From assembly GCA_030684935.1 (NCBI GenBank), contig JAUXXH010000052.1, forward strand, positions 175,083 through 239,082: 64,000 nucleotides of DNA, given 5' to 3'. The notes beneath the pieces were generated by a model that ran no database searches, was not told where the DNA came from, and worked only from the letters and a program-made list of their open reading frames with translations. Positions 34,833 to 42,423 of this stretch are shown piece by piece (the stretch's first letter is position 1; each line of letters begins with the position of its first letter). This DNA comes from Pseudolabrys sp. (GTDB taxonomy: Bacteria; Pseudomonadota; Alphaproteobacteria; Rhizobiales; Xanthobacteraceae). Made by a program: the position numbers and the translations under genes.

Positions 34833-35075
34833 ATGGTCGACATTCTGATCCGCAATCTCGACGCCGACGTTGCCCGCCGCCTCAAGGAAAAGGCGAAAGC
34901 CAACGGCGTCTCCGTCAATGAAACGGCGCGGCAACTGCTTACGCAAGGCGTGAAGCCGAGCAAGGAAGAGGCGTGGGACGAGCTCAAGCGCATCCGCGAA
35001 AAGATCGGTCCGATCTCGGGCGACTCCACCGCTGACATTCGCGAAGACCGGGACAACGACGAGCGCTATCGGTGA
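34833..35075 (+). CDS. Ribbon-helix-helix antitoxin (FitA/VapB-like)
   Basis: 80 residues. The N-terminal half is a ribbon-helix-helix DNA-binding unit (VDILIRNLDADVARRLKEKA, then NGVSVNETARQLL). The charged C-terminal part (about 48-80, ending DREDRDNDERYR-like) probably wraps the toxin. It would repress its own operon through the palindrome just upstream and neutralise the PIN toxin. The stop overlaps the toxin start by 4 bases. Confidence 0.9.
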   Translation: MVDILIRNLDADVARRLKEKAKANGVSVNETARQLLTQGVKPSKEEAWDELKRIREKIGPISGDSTADIREDRDNDERYR

Positions 35076-35473
35076 CGCTTGTTGTCGATGCCAGTGTCGC
35101 GGTGCAGTGGGCCCTCAACGAAGCCGGCACGACACGCGCCCTCGCCTTGCGTGAAGAAGAGAACCTCATTGCTCCGTCACTGATCGCCACCGAAATCGGC
35201 AACGCTCTGTGGAAGGCTGTCAGACGCGGCGCCGTTGCCCGGACCGAGGCGCTCGATACAATGGCTGCCATCCTCATCCCGTTCGACGCGCTCGTGCCGG
35301 TCGAAGACCTGCGCCACCGCGCGCTCGACATCGCGATCGACCTGGATCACCCGATCTACGACTGCTTCTATCTCGCGCTGGCCGAGCGCGAGCGCTGTCC
35401 ACTGGTGACGGCGGACAAGCGGCTGCTGGCGGCGGGGAAGAAATTGAAGGGTGTTGAGGTCAGGGCGCTGTAG
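35072..35473 (+). CDS. PIN-domain ribonuclease toxin (VapC-like)
   Basis: 133 residues from a GTG overlapping the antitoxin stop. The PIN acidic residues are present: VVDASVAVQW (first Asp), ATEIGNALW (Glu), HPIYDCFYLALAE (Asp) and LVTADKRLL (Asp). VapC toxins cut tRNA or rRNA and stop translation when antitoxin is lost. It forms a complete, apparently intact module with the preceding antitoxin. Confidence 0.93.
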   Translation: MTLVVDASVAVQWALNEAGTTRALALREEENLIAPSLIATEIGNALWKAVRRGAVARTEALDTMAAILIPFDALVPVEDLRHRALDIAIDLDHPIYDCFYLALAERERCPLVTADKRLLAAGKKLKGVEVRAL

Positions 35474-35476
35474 GCG

Positions 35477-35551
35477 CCGTAGCCCGCATGGAGCGCAGCG
35501 GAATGCGGGGACGACCTTCCCGGATTGCGCTGTGCGGCTGCCGGGCTACGG
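35477..35551. repeat. REP-like palindromic intergenic element
   Basis: Perfect 10-base terminal arms (35477-35486 and 35542-35551) enclose a partly self-complementary core. The wording (GTAGCCCGCATGGAGCGCAG) is that of a repeat family common between genes in Bradyrhizobium relatives. It fills the 100-base gap after the toxin gene. Confidence 0.6.
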
Positions 35552-35573
35552 CTCTAGAGCCAATGCAAGCACA

Positions 35574-36146
35574 TTAGACAGCAAATTTTACAGAGTGAAC
35601 CGCATCAAGAAATTGCTTCACTTGGGTACCAAATGTCACCGCATCATATGCCGAGATATTCCCATTTCTGGCATGGTGAAGCGCGTCGTTGCGAGATCTC
35701 TTGATCGATAACCACAATAGGTTGGCGCTTTCAGTGATGTGCCCGTGGTCATACAACCATTTGACCACTTCGTTCAGTGATCGGCCGCGCCTCTTGTCGG
35801 GAATTAAGGCTCGTATCTGCAATAATTTCGACTCCGCATCTTTATAAAACTTCTCGAGCGCTGCCGCAGGAAACTCGTTTGCGAGACGCGATTCTACGGC
35901 ACTTAGCACTGGCGGCGTCGTGTCATTGTCCTTTTCGGCGCGCTCTAGTGCGACAAGCTCGGATTTTTCCTGCCCTTTTTCGAGAGACGGGCCAAGCCCA
36001 AGCTCCAATCCTCCAGGCCACCTGAGAGCATTTATCCGGTCAATTAAATCCACAAGAGGGCGACGAAAAACAACAGATGCGATTACAAATGCAGTGGGCC
36101 AGGAGATTGCGCTTATTACATTTGAAACAAAGGTTAGCCAATCCAT
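35574..36146 (-). CDS. Membrane-anchored protein with HEPN-type RNase motif, unknown
   Basis: 190 residues, and visibly AT-richer than its neighbours, which suggests transfer. An N-terminal hydrophobic segment (about 4-27) is followed by LVDLIDRINALRWPGGLELG, a basic-amphipathic linker, and a helical C-terminal half. Residues 152-157 read RNDALH: Arg-x4-His with Asn directly after Arg, the diagnostic RX4-6H motif of HEPN ribonucleases; the following NISAYDAVTFGTQVKQFL helix also fits a HEPN or DUF4145-like fold. Many HEPN proteins are toxins or phage-defence effectors, but some are regulatory, so the role is open. It starts 6 bases after the stop codon of a displaced pccB 3' fragment on the same strand. 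Confidence 0.62.
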   Translation of the reverse strand: MDWLTFVSNVISAISWPTAFVIASVVFRRPLVDLIDRINALRWPGGLELGLGPSLEKGQEKSELVALERAEKDNDTTPPVLSAVESRLANEFPAAALEKFYKDAESKLLQIRALIPDKRRGRSLNEVVKWLYDHGHITESANLLWLSIKRSRNDALHHARNGNISAYDAVTFGTQVKQFLDAVHSVKFAV

Positions 36147-36152
36147 GTTACC

Positions 36153-36286
36153 TCATAACGGCAAATTATCGTGCTTCCTCGCCGGCCTCTCGACCGCCTT
36201 GTTCTTCAGCATCGCTAAGGCCCGCGCCAGGCGCCGCCTGGTCGCGTGCGGCATGATCGCGTCGTCGATATAGCCGCGCTCGGCGG
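36153..36286 (-). pseudogene. Displaced duplicate of the pccB 3' end
   Basis: About 133 bases match the 3' end of pccB (37210-37343) at high identity in the same orientation, from the RGYIDD codons through the stop codon. The reading frame is kept (ending ARKHDNLPL and stop). Similarity ends exactly at the stop codon on one side and abruptly near 36286 on the other. It is a gene fragment, not an expressed gene. See the finding on this duplication. Confidence 0.85.
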
Positions 36287-36301
36287 TGGAGTGCCTTGCA
36301 T

Positions 36302-36730
36302 TCACAGCAAAACCATATGACGCGGTTCGGCTCCCCGGACCGCAGCGACCGGAATGCCCCGATCGAATGTCGCCAATCGACCGCCGTTCTTGACCGCAAG
36401 CTCCAGCAGATAGGCATCGGTGATCTGGTTCGAACCGACCAATTGGCCCTGATCAAATAGCGCTGGATCGCTGAGTGAAATATCGTCCGGCCAGAACACA
36501 TGCCCCGGCTTCAGCAATTGCCGCCGCAGCAAATGGATCGCCTCCACGATTGGCAATGGCCGGCGATAGCTTGGGGCCGAGATAACGCGAACGAATCCGT
36601 TTTGCGTCAGCGGACAACTGGCCCAGCCTTCCGCATGCGCCGCCGTCCGCCACAGGTCTGCGGCTGTGTGGTGCGGATGATCGGGATCAAAAAGCGCCAG
36701 CAGGACATTAACGTCAAGCAGCGCGCGCAC
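36302..36730 (-). CDS. PIN-domain toxin (VapC-like)
   Basis: 142 residues from a GTG two bases after the antitoxin stop. PIN residues: RALLDVNVLLALF (Asp), NGFVRVIS region, QITDAYLLELA (Asp) and LATFDRG (Asp). It belongs to the subgroup of VapC-like nucleases with TAxxDxWL-type middle helices. With the preceding gene it forms a second toxin-antitoxin module in this patch. Confidence 0.9.
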   Translation of the reverse strand: MRALLDVNVLLALFDPDHPHHTAADLWRTAAHAEGWASCPLTQNGFVRVISAPSYRRPLPIVEAIHLLRRQLLKPGHVFWPDDISLSDPALFDQGQLVGSNQITDAYLLELAVKNGGRLATFDRGIPVAAVRGAEPRHMVLL

Positions 36731-36732
36731 GC

Positions 36733-37011
36733 CTACGCCCCACCGCCGCGCCGCGCATCTTCCAGCTCGGTTTCTTCAATGAGACGCTCGATGGCCTCGG
36801 CACTCATGGGCGGGTCGCCGCGATGCGGCAGCACCCACCAGCCGTTTCTAAAAACAGCGCCGGCTGGCCCTGTCTCCTCAGGCGTGACCTGCCCGGTGAG
36901 TGCCTTGCGGGCCGCTTCAGAGATGACTTCCCCCGGCGAAACCCCGCGTTCGGCGGCTAAACGCTCGGCCGCGCGCATCACGTCGTCGTCGATCTGGACC
37001 GTCTTGCCCAT
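36733..37011 (-). CDS. Antitoxin of PIN toxin, RHH-type
   Basis: 92 residues from the ATG at 37011 behind GGAAAG. The N-terminal VQIDDDVMRAAERLAAERGVSPGE is a ribbon-helix-helix-like antitoxin pattern, and the C-terminal region contains NGWWVLPHRGDPP and a Glu-rich tail that should bind the toxin. A longer frame upstream contains no plausible protein sequence and runs through repeats, so it was not used. Confidence 0.82.
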   Translation of the reverse strand: MGKTVQIDDDVMRAAERLAAERGVSPGEVISEAARKALTGQVTPEETGPAGAVFRNGWWVLPHRGDPPMSAEAIERLIEETELEDARRGGGA

Positions 37012-37041
37012 CTTTCCATTGTAACCATAATACGAGCACGC

Positions 37042-37065
37042 GACAACCTGCACCGGAAGGTTGTC
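37042..37065. promoter_or_regulatory. Inverted repeat upstream of antitoxin gene
   Basis: GACAACCT-N8-AGGTTGTC, perfect 8-base arms, 31-54 bases upstream of the antitoxin ATG. Probable autoregulatory operator of this toxin-antitoxin operon. A TATTAT hexamer (37027-37032, minus strand) could be its -10 element. Confidence 0.5.
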
Positions 37066-37093
37066 TCGCTTCGTTCTGGCCATCTTGGCCGCC

Positions 37094-37130
37094 CATCCTT
37101 CGAGGCGCGCTTGGCTCGCACCGCAGGATG
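37094..37130. repeat. REP-like palindromic element
   Basis: CATCCT (37094-37099) and AGGATG (37125-37130) flank a GC-rich core. The composition matches a well-spread rhizobial intergenic repeat that contains the CATCCTTCGAGGC wording. Confidence 0.5.
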
Positions 37131-37177
37131 ACGGATAGAGAAACGCGGCATCCCCCCACCCCGCTCGCTTCGCTTGC

Positions 37178-37201
37178 GACCCTCCCCCCAAGGGGAGGGT
37201 C
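37178..37201. repeat. REP-like hairpin beside pccB 3' end
   Basis: Perfect 10-base arms (37178-37187 and 37192-37201) with a 4-base loop, joined to a GCTCGCTTCGCTTGC flank. This is the widespread GGGGAGGGTCGC-type rhizobial repeat. It may also serve as a transcription end for pccB. Confidence 0.6.
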
Positions 37202-37209
37202 AAGAAAGG

Positions 37210-38742
37210 TCACAACGGCAAATTATCGTGTTTCCTCGCCGGCATCTCGACCGTCTTGTTCTTCAGCATCGCTAAGGCCCGCGCCAGGCGACGCCGCGTC
37301 GAATGCGGCATGATGACGTCGTCGATATAGCCGCGCTCGGCGGCCACGAAGGGCGACAAAAACCGGTCCTCGTATTCCTTGGTGCGCGCCGCGATCTTGT
37401 CTTTGTCGCCGATGTCGGCGCGGAAGATAATCTCGACCGCGCCCTTGGCGCCCATCACCGCGATCTGCGCGGTCGGCCAGGCATAGTTCAGATCGCCGCC
37501 GACATGCTTTGACGCCATCACGTCATAGGCGCCGCCGAAGGCCTTGCGGGTGATCACCGTCACCAGCGGCACCGTCGCCTGGCTGTAGGCGAACAACAGC
37601 TTGGCGCCGTGCTTGATCAGCCCGCCATATTCCTGGTCGGTGCCGGGCAGGAAGCCGGGCACGTCAACGAAGGTGACGATCGGAATGTTGAAGGCGTCGC
37701 AGAAGCGCACGAAGCGCGCTGCCTTGCGCGAGGCGTCGCTGTCGAGCACGCCGGCCAGCACCATCGGCTGGTTGGCGACAAAGCCGACGGTGGTGCCGGC
37801 GATGCGGCCGAAGCCGGTGACCATGTTACGGGCATAGGCCGAGGCGATCTCGAAGAAATCGCCCTCGTCCACCACCTTGGTAATCAGCTCCTTGATGTCA
37901 TAGGGCTTGTTCGGATTGTCCGGGATCAGCGTGTCGAGCGATTCATCGATGCGGTCGCTGTCGTCGAGCGTCGGCCATGACGGCGCCCCCGCCTGGAAAT
38001 TCGACGGCAGGAAGTCGATCAGCCGGCGCATCTGCAGCAGGCACTCGACGTCGTTGTCGAACGACCCGTCGGCGACACCGGACTTGGTGGTGTGGATCGA
38101 AGCGCCGCCCAGTTCTTCCGCCGTCACCACCTCGTTGGTGACGGTCTTCACCACGTCCGGGCCGGTGACGAACATGTAGCTGGTGTCGCGCACCATGAAG
38201 ATGAAGTCGGTCATGGCCGGCGAATAGACGTCGCCGCCGGCGCAGGGCCCCATGATGATGCTGATCTGCGGAATGACGCCGGAGGCGGTGACGTTGCGCT
38301 TGAACACCTCGCCATAGCCGCCGAGGGCGGCGACGCCCTCCTGGATGCGGGCGCCGCCGGCATCGAACAGGCCGATGATCGGGCAGCGCGCCTTCATCGC
38401 CATGTCCTGCACCTTGATGATCTTCTGCGCATGGGCCTCGCTGAGACTCCCCCCGAACACGGTGAAGTCCTTGGAGAACAAATAGACGACGCGCCCGTTC
38501 ACGGTGCCCCAGCCGGTGACCACGCCGTCGCCCGGGAATTTCGTCTTCTCCATGCCGAAATCGCTGGAGCGGTGTTCGACGAACATGTCGAACTCCTCGA
38601 ACGAGCCCTTGTCGAGCAGCAATTCGATGCGCTCGCGCGCGGTGAGTTTGCCGCGCTTGTGCTGGGCGTCGATCCGGGCCTGGCCGCCGCCGAGCCGGGC
38701 CTCGTCCCGCCGGTCCGCCAGCCTGTCGAGGATGTCCTTCAT
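37210..38742 (-). CDS. pccB: Propionyl-CoA carboxylase beta subunit
   Basis: 510 residues, carboxyltransferase of the crotonase-like PccB/AccD5 type. Landmarks are [20 protein letters not shown] at the start, the N-terminal half [12 protein letters not shown] and [19 protein letters not shown], and the C-terminal half [25 protein letters not shown] and [11 protein letters not shown]. It transfers the carboxyl group from biotin (carried by PccA) to propionyl-CoA. ATG 38742 follows AAGGACG. Its 3' end is present a second time about 1 kb further on, bounding a toxin-antitoxin module. Confidence 0.95.
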   Translation of the reverse strand: MKDILDRLADRRDEARLGGGQARIDAQHKRGKLTARERIELLLDKGSFEEFDMFVEHRSSDFGMEKTKFPGDGVVTGWGTVNGRVVYLFSKDFTVFGGSLSEAHAQKIIKVQDMAMKARCPIIGLFDAGGARIQEGVAALGGYGEVFKRNVTASGVIPQISIIMGPCAGGDVYSPAMTDFIFMVRDTSYMFVTGPDVVKTVTNEVVTAEELGGASIHTTKSGVADGSFDNDVECLLQMRRLIDFLPSNFQAGAPSWPTLDDSDRIDESLDTLIPDNPNKPYDIKELITKVVDEGDFFEIASAYARNMVTGFGRIAGTTVGFVANQPMVLAGVLDSDASRKAARFVRFCDAFNIPIVTFVDVPGFLPGTDQEYGGLIKHGAKLLFAYSQATVPLVTVITRKAFGGAYDVMASKHVGGDLNYAWPTAQIAVMGAKGAVEIIFRADIGDKDKIAARTKEYEDRFLSPFVAAERGYIDDVIMPHSTRRRLARALAMLKNKTVEMPARKHDNLPL

Positions 38743-38880
38743 GGTCGTCCTTGCCCCTGCCTCTTGATCGTCCGAAGCCCCGCCATAGCCGAATATGCTG
38801 CAAAACGCATACCATGGGCGAGGCATTTTCCCCTGCCGTCGGCTTGGCAGGCGGCCAATCCCTGCTTAGAACCCACCTCC

Positions 38881-39735
38881 ATGAACACCGCCCCGACCGC
38901 CGCCACCCTGATCGAGCAAGGCCTTCTCCACCACCGCCAGGGCCAGATCGCGCTGGCCATGGACCGCTACACGGAAGTGCTGCGCCGCGACCCGGGCAAT
39001 GCCGATGCGCTCTATTACATCGCCGTGGTTGCCTGCGCCGAAGGCCAGTTCAAGGAGGGCATCGACCTCGCCCGCCGCTCGCTGACGTTTCGCGGCCGCC
39101 AGGCGCGCGCCCACAATCTGATCGGTCAGGCGCTGTACCGGCTGGGACAGGTGAAAGATGCACTGGCGAGCTTCGACGACGCGCTCGAATGCGACGTCAA
39201 TTTCGCCGACGCCTATGGCAACCGCGCCAACATGCTGAGCGAACTGGGCCGCGCGCCCGAGGCGCTGTCGAGCTTCGACCGGGCGGTGGCGCTCAATCCC
39301 GGTTCGGCGATGGACTGGCATAACCGTGGCGCCACGCTGCAGGGCATTGGCCGGCTCGACGAGGCGATCGACAGTTACGACCGCGCCATCGCGATCGACC
39401 CCGAATTCATCCCAAGCCACAGCAACCGCGCCAGTGCCCTGAACAGCCGAGGGCGCTTCGATGAGGCGCTTGAGGGCTACGGCCGCGCGATCGAACTGGC
39501 TCCCGATATGGCGCACGCCCACCTCGGCCGGGCGCAGGTTCTGCAGAACCTGGACCGGCTCGACGAGGCGCTGGCCAGCGCCGACCGCGCCCTGGAGCTG
39601 GCGCCGGACTTTGCCGATGCCCACAGAGGCCGCGCTTTCGTGCTCCAGGCGATGGGCCGGCATGATGAGGCCAAAACCAGCCTTGAGAAGTCGGCGGCGA
39701 CCGCAGGCCCCCCTCCGCAGCGGCCGGACCCCTGA
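38881..39735 (+). CDS. TPR-repeat protein
   Basis: 284 residues, almost entirely tetratricopeptide repeats: roughly seven to eight 34-residue units with the A/G-x2-Y-A/F-P pattern, for example LYRLGQVKDALASFDDALEC and GRFDEALEGYGRAIELAPDM. No signal peptide and no catalytic domain. TPR proteins are scaffolds for complexes; the partner is unknown. The protein is cytoplasmic by sequence. A long earlier frame in the same phase was ignored because it is antisense to pccB. Confidence 0.88.
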   Translation: MNTAPTAATLIEQGLLHHRQGQIALAMDRYTEVLRRDPGNADALYYIAVVACAEGQFKEGIDLARRSLTFRGRQARAHNLIGQALYRLGQVKDALASFDDALECDVNFADAYGNRANMLSELGRAPEALSSFDRAVALNPGSAMDWHNRGATLQGIGRLDEAIDSYDRAIAIDPEFIPSHSNRASALNSRGRFDEALEGYGRAIELAPDMAHAHLGRAQVLQNLDRLDEALASADRALELAPDFADAHRGRAFVLQAMGRHDEAKTSLEKSAATAGPPPQRPDP

Positions 39736-39835
39736 TTTCGGTGCGGGGCTCTTGATTTTTGGGGTCCGGTTCCAACATGGAACTTAGTGGCACGCTCCGG
39801 ATTGCATGCAGGAACCCGGAACAAAGGAATCCCCC

Positions 39836-40357
39836 ATGACGACCGCCCCCAAGACCGCGCCGCGCCTGAAAACCCCGACCGACCTCAGTTCCAATGCCAC
39901 CAAGGACATCGGCGCCGCGCTGAACGTTGTTCTGGCGGACACCTTCGCGCTCTACCTCAAGACCAAGAACTTCCACTGGCACGTCAGCGGGCCGAATTTC
40001 CGCGATTACCACCTGATGTTCGACGAGCAGGCCGCCGAGCTGTTCGCCTCCACCGACGAACTGGCCGAGCGCGTGCGCAAGATCGGCGGCAACACGCTGC
40101 GCTCGATCGGCGACATCGCCCGCCACCAGACGCTGGCCGACAACGACAAGCCTTACGTCTCGGCCGACGAGATGCTGAACGAATTGCGCGAGGACAATCT
40201 GCGCACCATCGAGACCATGCGCGAGGCGCACGACCTGTGCGACGAGCACAAGGATGTCGCCACGGCGAGTCTGCTGGAGAACTTCATCGACGCGGCCGAG
40301 AAGCGCGTCTGGTTCCTGTACGAGACCAGCCGCAAGGCCGAGCCGTCAGGGCACTAG
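39836..40357 (+). CDS. dps: Dps-family DNA-protecting ferritin-like protein
   Basis: 173 residues. The ferroxidase centre is visible as FHWHVSGPNFRDYHLMFDEQAAE (His, His, Asp, Glu ligands). The dodecamer binds DNA and oxidises iron with peroxide, protecting DNA during starvation or oxidative stress. ATG 39836 follows AAAGGAA. A GGAAC element at 39778-39782 has only a weak -10 partner, so EcfG control is not claimed. The last 4 bases overlap the convergent membrane protein gene. Confidence 0.94.
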   Translation: MTTAPKTAPRLKTPTDLSSNATKDIGAALNVVLADTFALYLKTKNFHWHVSGPNFRDYHLMFDEQAAELFASTDELAERVRKIGGNTLRSIGDIARHQTLADNDKPYVSADEMLNELREDNLRTIETMREAHDLCDEHKDVATASLLENFIDAAEKRVWFLYETSRKAEPSGH

Positions 40358-41307
40358 GCCTTGGCAGCGCTGGCGCGGCGGTTGAACCACCACAACGCCA
40401 GCGCAATGCCGAGCATCGCCAGCCCGCCGAGCAGCACCGAGACCGGCGTGGCGCCGAGCTTCTCGAACCACTGGGTATAGAAGTGGATGGCGCCGAAAGC
40501 CGCCGCCGTGTTCACCAGCCAGCGGCGGTTGACCTTGGCGGCCCAGACGCCGGCGGCGATCAGCGCCACCGCCCAGCCGACGCTGAAGACCCAGGGCGGC
40601 ACGACAATGTTCGCCAGCCGCGCATAGTTGCTGTCATCAATGCCGCGCAGCAACGCCAGCGGATCGCCCCACAGCGAGCCGACCCAGAAGCCGAAATTGA
40701 CCAGGACAACGGACGTGCGCGCCGCCATCAGCGCGATGCGCTCGTAATCGGCCGACAGGCGGTGCGATGCGAGATACGTCACCAGGGCGAGGCCTGAGAA
40801 CAGCACGATGGTCAAAGCCGGCTCGAAGATCGCCAGCGAATAGGTGGCATGGCTGTAGCCGGTGCGAGCACCGAGGCAGGCCGATGCCGCCAGGACGGCG
40901 AGCGCCGTCAGCAGGCTCGAGCGCGCCGCCACCGCCGCCACCGCCAGCACACCGGTGACGACCAGCATCGACCCGAACGACCCCTCGCCCTGCGCGATGA
41001 CGCCGGCGCAGAACAGCAGCGCGCCGATCACCAAACATATCTGTCCGAGCACGCCCCACGGCCGCACATCCCGGAGAACGATGGCGAGGCCGGCGGCAAA
41101 GACGGCGGCGCCGAGCAGGAGCGCCGTGAACGGCGTCGGCACCAGCGCCACCGCGCCGAGCGCAACCGCCACCACGCCAAAGGCGATCAGGATGTTGATG
41201 CCGAGCGAGCCGATGTCGTGCGCGGCCAGCGCCTTCAGCCGCTCGGCCTCGGCCGGCGTGAGCTTGCCGTCCTCGACCAGTTTGGACAGATCGAGCGTGA
41301 TTTTCAT
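40354..41307 (-). CDS. Polytopic membrane protein of unknown function
   Basis: 317 residues. A short N-terminal cytoplasmic part (ITLDLSKLVEDGKLTPAEAERL) is reminiscent of the start of DUF2157-type proteins, followed by about eleven hydrophobic helices. No motif for transport or catalysis was recognised. It is coupled (ATGA overlap) to the ATP12-like gene on its 5' side. Confidence 0.7.
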   Translation of the reverse strand: MKITLDLSKLVEDGKLTPAEAERLKALAAHDIGSLGINILIAFGVVAVALGAVALVPTPFTALLLGAAVFAAGLAIVLRDVRPWGVLGQICLVIGALLFCAGVIAQGEGSFGSMLVVTGVLAVAAVAARSSLLTALAVLAASACLGARTGYSHATYSLAIFEPALTIVLFSGLALVTYLASHRLSADYERIALMAARTSVVLVNFGFWVGSLWGDPLALLRGIDDSNYARLANIVVPPWVFSVGWAVALIAAGVWAAKVNRRWLVNTAAAFGAIHFYTQWFEKLGATPVSVLLGGLAMLGIALALWWFNRRASAAKA

Positions 41308-42080
41308 CGCAGGGCCAGAACCATAGCCGCGGCCTGCATTTCGGTCTGCCGGAGCGCGCGCCGCGCCAGCGCAGCCTCGTCACGGCCCCACTGCTGCATC
41401 TGCCAGTCCTCGTCGACATGCGCGGCGGTCCAGGCGGCGTCGGCGTCGCTGGCGCCATGCGCCACCGCCAGCGCCAGCAGCGCCGATCCCGTCAGCACCG
41501 TCATCGACGCCACCGCCCCCAGCCGCCACGGCTCGGCCGGGATCGCGGCGCGGGCCGCGGCAATCGCCGCCGGCGGCTGCTCGGCATAGACCACACCCTC
41601 GATCTGCACGAAGCGCGCGCCCAGCGCCTGACGCGCCCACACCAGCACCGGATCCCAGGCCTGCGCCTGGCGCTCGACCAGACTGGCCGGCGTGCCGGCG
41701 CGGTAGCAGATCAAGTCCGAGCCGAGATACTTGGTCACCTCGTCGATGACCGGCTGCGGCGCCGTCACCAAAGCATCGATCACGACATTGGCCAGCCTGG
41801 TGACTGGCATCGTCGACGGGTCGATCGCCTCGATCTGTGCGGTCCATTCGGCAGCGATCTTCTCCGCCAGCGCCGGGTTCGGTGCCGCCAGCAACCGCCT
41901 GGCCGGCGTGCGCACCGCTTTGCCGTCGAGCAACAAGGGGAAGCTGCCGTCCGCCGCTGCGTCGCCGACCTGGGCCTGGGTGTAGAACCGCTTCCGCAAC
42001 GCCGGCCGCCCGCCGCGCCGCGCCGACTCCTGCGGATCGAGCGGCTGATGGGCCAGAACGTCAGTCAAAATGTCGCGCAT
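41304..42080 (-). CDS. ATP12-family F1-ATPase assembly chaperone
   Basis: 258 residues. The family pattern is seen in KRFYTQAQVG, LLLDGKAVRTPARRLL, AAEWTAQIEAIDPSTMPVTRLAN and DLICYRAGTPASLVERQAQAWDP. In mitochondria ATP12 assists assembly of the F1 alpha subunit; alphaproteobacterial homologues are thought to do the same in the cytoplasm. The ATG at 42080 begins MRDILTD, a common family start, although no clear ribosome site precedes it. Operon with the following membrane protein gene. Confidence 0.9.
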   Translation of the reverse strand: MRDILTDVLAHQPLDPQESARRGGRPALRKRFYTQAQVGDAAADGSFPLLLDGKAVRTPARRLLAAPNPALAEKIAAEWTAQIEAIDPSTMPVTRLANVVIDALVTAPQPVIDEVTKYLGSDLICYRAGTPASLVERQAQAWDPVLVWARQALGARFVQIEGVVYAEQPPAAIAAARAAIPAEPWRLGAVASMTVLTGSALLALAVAHGASDADAAWTAAHVDEDWQMQQWGRDEAALARRALRQTEMQAAAMVLALR

Positions 42081-42423
42081 GGAGGTACCATCATATTGCG
42101 TCGCACAAGACCTTATTGCCGCAGCGATGTCACCCGCAAAACAGGCTGTTTCCGACACCAAGCTATTAATCTTCAGGGCCGATAGCGAGGGCTTCCCTCG
42201 GCCTTGGTCGCGCCGCTTTCAGGGAGCGAAAAATGTAGTCCCGGCTTGCGGTTGAAACGGGTCGGACACGACGGAAGGCTAGTAGCCTTGAGCCATTCTA
42301 AGCCATAGTATCTGCTGCGGAGCCGAGCCGGAAACAAGGCCGGACCCGGGTGGAAATGCCAGCCGCAACGGCTGTGACGCGACCGGCGCGCTTCAAGCGC
42401 ACGGGGCGCGTTTCGAGGACGAT
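42081..42423. other. 343-base intergenic region between divergent genes
   Basis: No reading frame with coding character, tRNA, or known riboswitch was recognised. It contains short hairpins (for example GGCTA/TAGCC at about 42275-42285) and must hold the promoters for the ATP12-like gene and the Kor operon, but no convincing -35/-10 pair could be assigned. Confidence 0.4.

Noticed and set aside
37012..37203. Longer antitoxin start upstream of 37011
   Set aside because: The added residues come from REP-like repeats and lack homology; GGAAAG marks the start at 37011.
39778..39805. EcfG promoter for dps
   Set aside because: GGAAC is present but the -10 position reads GATT or ATTG, so the match is too poor to claim.
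42081..42423. Riboswitch before the Kor operon
   Set aside because: Only short hairpins were seen; no known aptamer consensus could be recognised.
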